A DNA stretch of 17,565 nucleotides, from assembly GCA_964410485.1 (NCBI GenBank), contig CAYPHJ010000095.1, forward strand, positions 1 through 17,565. Reading direction: 5' to 3'. Under the pieces are notes generated by a model. The model ran no database searches, was not told where the DNA came from, and was given only the letters and a program-made list of their open reading frames with translations. Below are positions 12,605-17,565 of the stretch, piece after piece (the stretch's first letter is position 1; every line of letters starts with the position of its first letter). Source of the DNA: CAYPHJ01 sp964410485 (GTDB lineage Bacteria; Desulfobacterota; Binatia; UBA9968). A program made the translations under genes and the position numbers.

Positions 12605-14767
12605 ATGTGGATCAAACGTATTTTATGCTTGAGCAGCGTGGCAGCCGTCATTACGCTGTTTGTAGCCGCTTCGCCGAGCTGGTTGAGCGGGCAACAAAAA
12701 AAAGCAGCGGTTGAGATCGACAGCGACGACATCGGCGGCGTGGTCACCAGCCGCAACGGACCCGAAGCCGGCGTTTGGGTGATCGCCGAGACGACGGAGC
12801 TCCCGACGAGGTTCGCCAGGATGGTGGTCACCGACGACCAGGGGCGCTACGTGGTGCCTGACCTTCCCAAAGCTACTTACAACGTCTGGGTGCGTGGCTA
12901 TGGGCTGGTCGATTCGCCGAAAGTTAAAGCCACTCCAGGAAAGATTTTAAACCTCAAAGCAGTAGTGGCTCCCAACGAAGCCGCAGCGGCGCAATACTAT
13001 CCGGCGATTTATTGGTACTCCATGCTCAAGATTCCTGACAAGAGCGAGTTCGGCGGCAAGGGAAAAATTCCAGCGAAGGTGACTCAGACCGGATGGTTGA
13101 ATTTGATGAAAAGCAACGGCTGCGTCAATTGCCATCAGTTGGGCACGCTTTCCACGCGCACGTTCCCGAAAAACGTGCCCTATCCTATGGGTGAGTTCAA
13201 AAATTCCGAGGAAGCGTGGTTTCGCCGCATCCAGTCCGGACAAGGCGCTGCGAATATGTTCCCGCTTATCGTGAAGGATCTTGGCGGCGCCCCGTTGCGT
13301 TACTTCGCGGACTGGACGGACCGGATCGCCAAGGGCGAGCTGCCTCACGCAAAGCCTCCGCGGCCCCAAGGGGTGGAGCGCAACATCGTCGTTACAACCT
13401 GGGAATGGCTTACCGACAAGCATTATCTTCACGACCTGATCGCTTCGGATCGACGCTATCCTACCGTTAACGCCTATGGGCCGGTGTATGGCTCCACTGA
13501 GCATAGCACCGATATCTTCCCAGTCCTTGATCCGATCAAACACACGGCCGTCAATCTGGTAGCGCCGGTGCGGGATGCCGATACGCCTATGGCGATCGGG
13601 CCGGGATATCCGGCGGGCGACAAACCGATGCAACCGTCACCTTACTGGGGCAACGAGCAGATCTGGACGAGCAGGACAAACAACCACAACGGCATGTTCG
13701 ACCGTAAGGGGCGAGTCTGGTTTGCGGCATCTTTCCGTAATCCGAATAACCCGGCATTTTGCAAAAAAGGTTCTGACCATCCTTCCGCCAAGCTCTTCCC
13801 GCTTGAGCGGACGACCCGTCAGATCACGATGTTCGATCCCAAGACATCACAATACACCTATGTCGACACTTGTTTCGGGACGCATCACTTGCAGTTCGAC
13901 GCGAACGATACGCTCTGGATGAGCGGCGGCGGGCCCGTGGTCGGCTGGATCAACACCAAGGTGCTCGAAGAGACCGGGGATGTTGCGAAATCCCAAGGTT
14001 GGACGGCGCTCGTTTTGGACACCAACGGCAACGGCAAGCGCGACGAATACGTCGAGCCTAATCAACCGGTCGACCCAACCAAGGACAAGCGGATCGTCGC
14101 CGGGTTCTACGCCGTCATGCCGAGCCCGGTTGACGGCTCGGTGTGGGGCTCGTTCCGCAGCAATCCCGGGGCCGTGGTAAGAGTCGTTCCCGGACCGAAT
14201 CCGCCGGCGACGGCGCTCGCGGAGATCTATAACGTGCCGATGCCCGGCTTCGGTGTGCGCGGCGCCGACATCGATAAAAAAGGGGTCGTGTGGGTATCGC
14301 TCGCGAGCGGCCATCTAGGCAGTTTCGACCGCAGCAAATGCAAGGGACCGCTTAATGGGCCCAAAGCCACCGGCGATCACTGCCCCGAGGGCTGGTCCTT
14401 CCATCAGTATCCCGGCCCGGGTTTCAAAGGCATCGGCGAGAACAGCGCGGAATCGAGCTACTACTCCTGGGTCGACCAACACAACACCTTTGGCCTTGGC
14501 GAAGACGTGCCGATGTCTACGGCCAACTTGCACGGCGGCCTGGTCGCGATGAAAGATGGCAAGATGATCCTCTTAACCGTTCCCTATCCACTTGGCTTCT
14601 ACCCCAAAGGTTTTGATGGACGCATCGATGACCCGAAAGCCGGCTGGAAGGGCCGCGGATTGTGGAGTTCGAGCGGTGACCGCGCGCCGTGGTTGATGGA
14701 GCGAGGCAAAGGTTCTAAGCCGCTTGCCGTGCACTTCCAGCTTCGACCCAATCCGCTGGCGAAATAA
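12605..14767 (+). CDS. Secreted carboxypeptidase-regulatory-like / haem c / propeller protein
   Basis: Encodes 720 aa; GGAAGGAG (12591-12598) lies 6 nt before the ATG. A signal peptide (about 1-29, cleavage near SWLSG) directs export. Then come: a CarboxypepD_reg-like beta-sandwich (about 41-120, GGVVTSRNGPEAGVWV and DDQGRYVVPDLP), a region with one haem c site CVNCH (173-177) and possible axial Met (Met218), and a large repeat-rich domain (about 290-720) that resembles a Vgb/SMP-type beta-propeller (GMFDRKGRVWFAASFRNP, THHLQFDANDTLWMSGGG, GADIDKKGVVWVSLASG). DTNGNGKRDEY (472-482) looks like a calcium-binding loop. It is probably a periplasmic redox or lyase-like protein; no activity can be assigned. 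Many homologous multidomain proteins occur in environmental genomes. It follows a divergent amidohydrolase, which may share its pathway. Confidence 0.85.
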   Translation: MWIKRILCLSSVAAVITLFVAASPSWLSGQQKKAAVEIDSDDIGGVVTSRNGPEAGVWVIAETTELPTRFARMVVTDDQGRYVVPDLPKATYNVWVRGYGLVDSPKVKATPGKILNLKAVVAPNEAAAAQYYPAIYWYSMLKIPDKSEFGGKGKIPAKVTQTGWLNLMKSNGCVNCHQLGTLSTRTFPKNVPYPMGEFKNSEEAWFRRIQSGQGAANMFPLIVKDLGGAPLRYFADWTDRIAKGELPHAKPPRPQGVERNIVVTTWEWLTDKHYLHDLIASDRRYPTVNAYGPVYGSTEHSTDIFPVLDPIKHTAVNLVAPVRDADTPMAIGPGYPAGDKPMQPSPYWGNEQIWTSRTNNHNGMFDRKGRVWFAASFRNPNNPAFCKKGSDHPSAKLFPLERTTRQITMFDPKTSQYTYVDTCFGTHHLQFDANDTLWMSGGGPVVGWINTKVLEETGDVAKSQGWTALVLDTNGNGKRDEYVEPNQPVDPTKDKRIVAGFYAVMPSPVDGSVWGSFRSNPGAVVRVVPGPNPPATALAEIYNVPMPGFGVRGADIDKKGVVWVSLASGHLGSFDRSKCKGPLNGPKATGDHCPEGWSFHQYPGPGFKGIGENSAESSYYSWVDQHNTFGLGEDVPMSTANLHGGLVAMKDGKMILLTVPYPLGFYPKGFDGRIDDPKAGWKGRGLWSSSGDRAPWLMERGKGSKPLAVHFQLRPNPLAK

Positions 14768-14774
14768 CACGAAC

Positions 14775-14844
14775 GGAGTATTGGAGCACTGGAGTAATGG
14801 AGTATCGGGTTACAACTAACCATGATACTCCAGTACTCCACTCC
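14775..14844. repeat. GGAG-phased hairpin repeat, copy C
   Basis: Four consecutive 8-bp units GGAGTATT, GGAGCACT, GGAGTAAT and GGAGTATC (14775-14806) face a right arm at 14824-14844. The segments 14791-14806 and 14824-14839 pair at 15 of 16 positions around a 17-nt loop. It sits between two plus-strand genes, immediately after a stop codon, and could attenuate read-through. Confidence 0.75.
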
Positions 14845-14870
14845 GCCAATCGCAGCCTGGGGAAGCGCAA

Positions 14871-17565
14871 GTGGCCTCCAAAGCAGAAAGGTTGCGGCAA
14901 CACGCAACGCAATTTGCCCGTCATCCCAGAGCGCGCAAGTTAGCGATCTGGTTTGTTGCCATCGTGGCGGTGTTTGGCGTGCTTGGCGCGCTGGTCGCGC
15001 CGCCGTTGCTACGCAACAAGCTTGCCGCCGATCTCTCCCGCAAGCTCCATCGCGAAGTCTCAATCGAACAAATTCGCATCAACCCTTACGCGCTTTCGGC
15101 CACCATCCGGGGCTTTGTAGTAAAAGAGCGGCAAGGCTCAGCGATTGCGATCTCTTTCGGGGAAGTTTACGCGAACTTCGAGCTTGTCTCGTTGTTTCAC
15201 CGCGGCCTTGTGATCAAAGAGATCCGGCTCGTGAAACCTTACGTGAGCCTGCTCCGCAACGAAGACCAGACATATAACTTCACCGACCTCGTCACCGAGT
15301 TTACCCAAGGCCCGCCGCGTCCAGCCGGGCCTCCACCGAGATTTTCGCTCAGCAATATTGAAATCATAGACGGCAAAATCGAGTTCGACGATCGGCCTCA
15401 AGGAGTCCGGCACGAGGTCAGCTCCATAGAGATCGGCGTCCCGTTCATCTCCAGTATTCCGTATCACGCAGACATCAAGGTCCAACCCTCGTTCTCGGCG
15501 CTCGTCAATGGCGCTCCGCTGGCGCTCGGCGGCGAGAGCAAGCCTTTTACGGAGTCCCGCGAAAGCACGCTGCAATTCACTATCAATCAACTGCAGATTC
15601 CTAAATACATGGACTACTCTCCCATGCCCCTGAATTTCACGGTTCCATCGGGAGAAATGGAGGGAAGCCTTCGCGTTTCGTTATTGGCTCCCAAAGAACA
15701 ACCCGCCGTTCTCGCGATATCCGGAAATGCAGAGATTAAAAATCTCACCGTCAGGGAAAAAGACGACACGCCGATCCTGAGTTTGCCCTCCTTCCAAGTC
15801 GTTATCGATTCTCTGGAGGTTTTTGCCCGCAAAGCTCGCCTCAAGTCGGTCACGCTGCAGGCGCCGGAGCTGCACGTGACGCTCGACCGTGGCGGAGAAT
15901 TGAACCTGAGCTCACTGGTGGCGTTCGACACGAAGGAAAAGGCTGCTGAGCAGAAACAGGAGAGTTCTCCATTCGCGTACAGCGTGGACGAAGTTCTGCT
16001 GGACAAAGGCAAGCTCTACTTTAGCGACCGCAGTCTCCAGCGTGTCTTTCAAAAGCGGCTGGACAATGTCCGGGTCAGCGTGAAAGGCCTGACCAACGAA
16101 GCCGGAGCAAAAGCCGAGACAGAAATCTCTTTTCACACCGACGCTAACGAGCAATTCCATCACAGCGGCAAGCTGCAGCTCACACCACTCGTGGCCGAAG
16201 GCTCGGTTGATTTGAGGAAGCTGCAGCTCGGCCGGCTCCATCCTTACTACGAAACGATTATCGGTGTGGAGATCAAGGAAGGCCTGCTCGACTTCGTGAG
16301 CCGCTTCACTTTCGAACAAAAGGGGCAACAGCCGGACATCAAGGTTTCCGAGCTTAATGCCGTGCTGCGTTCGCTGCGCGTGGACATGCCCGGCGAGTCG
16401 CAGCCGTTGTGGCGCATTCCGTCGCTCACACTCAAGGACGGCACCGTTGACGTGCGCGCAAAGACCGTCGTGATCGGTGCGCTTGAAAGTCGCGGTGTTA
16501 GCGCATTTATCCACCGGGACTCCGATGGGACCATCAGTTATGCAAATCTGGTGAAGCCGCAAAGCACGGGGGACCCGGCGAAACCCACCGGTCCGGAAGA
16601 CACCTGGACAGTGACCGCCAAACGCATCGCGTTCGATCGTATGGGAGTGGTTTTCGAAGATCGATCACTGACAACTCGTTCACGAATCACCGTAGCGGAT
16701 TTTTCAATTCAGGCACAAAACCTTTCCAACGCGAAAAATACGCGTGCGAAAGCGATTCTACGGGCTCGCATCAACAAAAATGGCCTGGTTGTTTTGAATG
16801 GAACGGCGGTAACCAACCCACTGGAGGCCCGCTTTGCTGTTGAAGTCACTGGACTGGAGCTTCTCCCCTTCGAGCCTTATCTCGCTGATCGAGTCAACTT
16901 CTTGCTGGCAGGCGGCCAGTTTGGAACCAAGGGCAATTTCAGTTTCGACAAGGCCAGCGACGGCTCGACCAGGCTGAACTATGAGGGCGATTTGCACGTC
17001 GCGGACTTTGCGTCCATCCAAAAAGGCGGCGCTCAGGACCTGTTGCGATGGAAATCTCTGCATCTGCGCGGAGTCTGGCTCTCGCTGCATCCCATGCTAC
17101 TGCACATTAGCGATATCACCCTCGACGCTTTTTATTCGCGCGTCATCATCGCTTCGAACGGCGAGATCAATCTACAGAATCTGGTTCACAAAAAAGCGCA
17201 GGAGGAAACCGGAGACGCGACCTCCGAACCGCAAGCGGCCGCCACGCCCGAGTCGACTTCTCCGGTGATCACGATTGGCAAAATCAATCTCCAAAACGGC
17301 GACGTCAACTTTAGCGATTTTTTCGTCAAACCCAATTACACAGTGAACCTGACGCAACTTCAGGGGTCGATCTCGGAGCTCAGGGCGGACACCCCGGGTG
17401 ATCTTTTACTCGAGTCGAAGATCGATAATGCAGCATCGGTCGTGATCAACGGCAAGATCAATCCCCTGGGAAAGGATCTCTTTCTGGATGTCAAACTCGA
17501 CGCGCGCGAGATCGAAATGAGCCCGCTGACGCCGTACTCGGGGAAATACGTCGGCTATGGGATCG
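14871..17565 (+). CDS. DUF748/AsmA-like envelope protein, 3'-truncated by window
   Basis: An uninterrupted frame of 898 codons runs to the window end without a stop. The GTG at 14871 is preferred: GGGGA (14859-14863) lies 7 nt upstream, and the frame then gives a basic N-terminus followed by one transmembrane helix (about 24-44, IWFVAIVAVFGVLGALVAPP). The rest is periplasmic and built of beta-strand repeats typical of DUF748 and the AsmA/TamB/YhdP group: EIIDGKIEFDDRPQG (from about 164), DEVLLDKGKLYFSDRSLQR (about 373-391) and KINLQNGDVNFSDFFVKPN (about 804-822) share the pattern of a short strand, 'G.V.F.D' and a polar turn. Such proteins are implicated in outer-membrane assembly or lipid transport across the periplasm. 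The C-terminus is missing here. Family call is by pattern. Confidence 0.85.
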   Translation, partial: MASKAERLRQHATQFARHPRARKLAIWFVAIVAVFGVLGALVAPPLLRNKLAADLSRKLHREVSIEQIRINPYALSATIRGFVVKERQGSAIAISFGEVYANFELVSLFHRGLVIKEIRLVKPYVSLLRNEDQTYNFTDLVTEFTQGPPRPAGPPPRFSLSNIEIIDGKIEFDDRPQGVRHEVSSIEIGVPFISSIPYHADIKVQPSFSALVNGAPLALGGESKPFTESRESTLQFTINQLQIPKYMDYSPMPLNFTVPSGEMEGSLRVSLLAPKEQPAVLAISGNAEIKNLTVREKDDTPILSLPSFQVVIDSLEVFARKARLKSVTLQAPELHVTLDRGGELNLSSLVAFDTKEKAAEQKQESSPFAYSVDEVLLDKGKLYFSDRSLQRVFQKRLDNVRVSVKGLTNEAGAKAETEISFHTDANEQFHHSGKLQLTPLVAEGSVDLRKLQLGRLHPYYETIIGVEIKEGLLDFVSRFTFEQKGQQPDIKVSELNAVLRSLRVDMPGESQPLWRIPSLTLKDGTVDVRAKTVVIGALESRGVSAFIHRDSDGTISYANLVKPQSTGDPAKPTGPEDTWTVTAKRIAFDRMGVVFEDRSLTTRSRITVADFSIQAQNLSNAKNTRAKAILRARINKNGLVVLNGTAVTNPLEARFAVEVTGLELLPFEPYLADRVNFLLAGGQFGTKGNFSFDKASDGSTRLNYEGDLHVADFASIQKGGAQDLLRWKSLHLRGVWLSLHPMLLHISDITLDAFYSRVIIASNGEINLQNLVHKKAQEETGDATSEPQAAATPESTSPVITIGKINLQNGDVNFSDFFVKPNYTVNLTQLQGSISELRADTPGDLLLESKIDNAASVVINGKINPLGKDLFLDVKLDAREIEMSPLTPYSGKYVGYGI

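Noticed and set aside
12947..13633. Minus-strand open frame of 228 codons opposite the haem-propeller gene
   Set aside because: It is a shadow of the 720-codon gene, which has a signal peptide, haem motif and ribosome-binding site.

Overview
The window looks like a stretch of chromosome from a Gram-negative, moderately GC-rich environmental bacterium. Evidence for an outer membrane is a lipoprotein with a lipobox, an AsmA/DUF748-type envelope protein, a membrane-anchored SPOR protein and a secreted cytochrome-like protein. Gene content and the many short dispersed intergenic repeats recall uncultured soil or sediment lineages once called Deltaproteobacteria (for example Binatota, Methylomirabilota or Rokubacteria). 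That placement is an impression, not a result. No rRNA, tRNA, CRISPR array, transposase or prophage gene was seen.

Layout: (1) 1-661, a three-helix SPOR protein on the minus strand, then a mostly empty gap with a possible 45-codon ORF. (2) 1225-5943, minus strand: treZ (maltooligosyl trehalose trehalohydrolase) and a glycogen debranching enzyme 8 bp apart, then a hemerythrin-like protein with its own promoter. (3) 5944-7473, a gene-poor 1.5 kb with one small ribbon-helix-helix-like gene and a patchwork of dispersed repeats and hairpins, including a roughly 90-nt multi-stem element. (4) 7474-8495, two overlapping genes for related proteins of unknown function, one membrane-anchored and one soluble. 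(5) 8592-10158, minus strand: overlapping metallophosphoesterase and nucleotidyltransferase genes. (6) 10467-11153, a lipoprotein. (7) 11254-14767, a divergent pair: an ACMSD-like amidohydrolase (minus) and a 720-aa secreted protein joining a carboxypeptidase-regulatory-like domain, a CxxCH haem motif and a probable propeller (plus). (8) 14871 to the end, an incomplete DUF748/AsmA-like gene.

The main finding is regulatory. Five sites with sigma-54 -24/-12 architecture (GG-N10-GC or one base off) sit in the correct orientation upstream of five separate transcription units: hemerythrin, treZ-debranching enzyme, the ribbon-helix-helix gene, the paired unknown genes and the lipoprotein. Three match TGGYA-N6-TTGC exactly. 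This suggests a local RpoN regulon linking storage-carbon or trehalose metabolism, an oxygen/iron-binding protein and stress-type proteins of unknown function. A second recurrent theme is a family of intergenic hairpins built from 8-bp GGAG-phased units, present at three gene borders.
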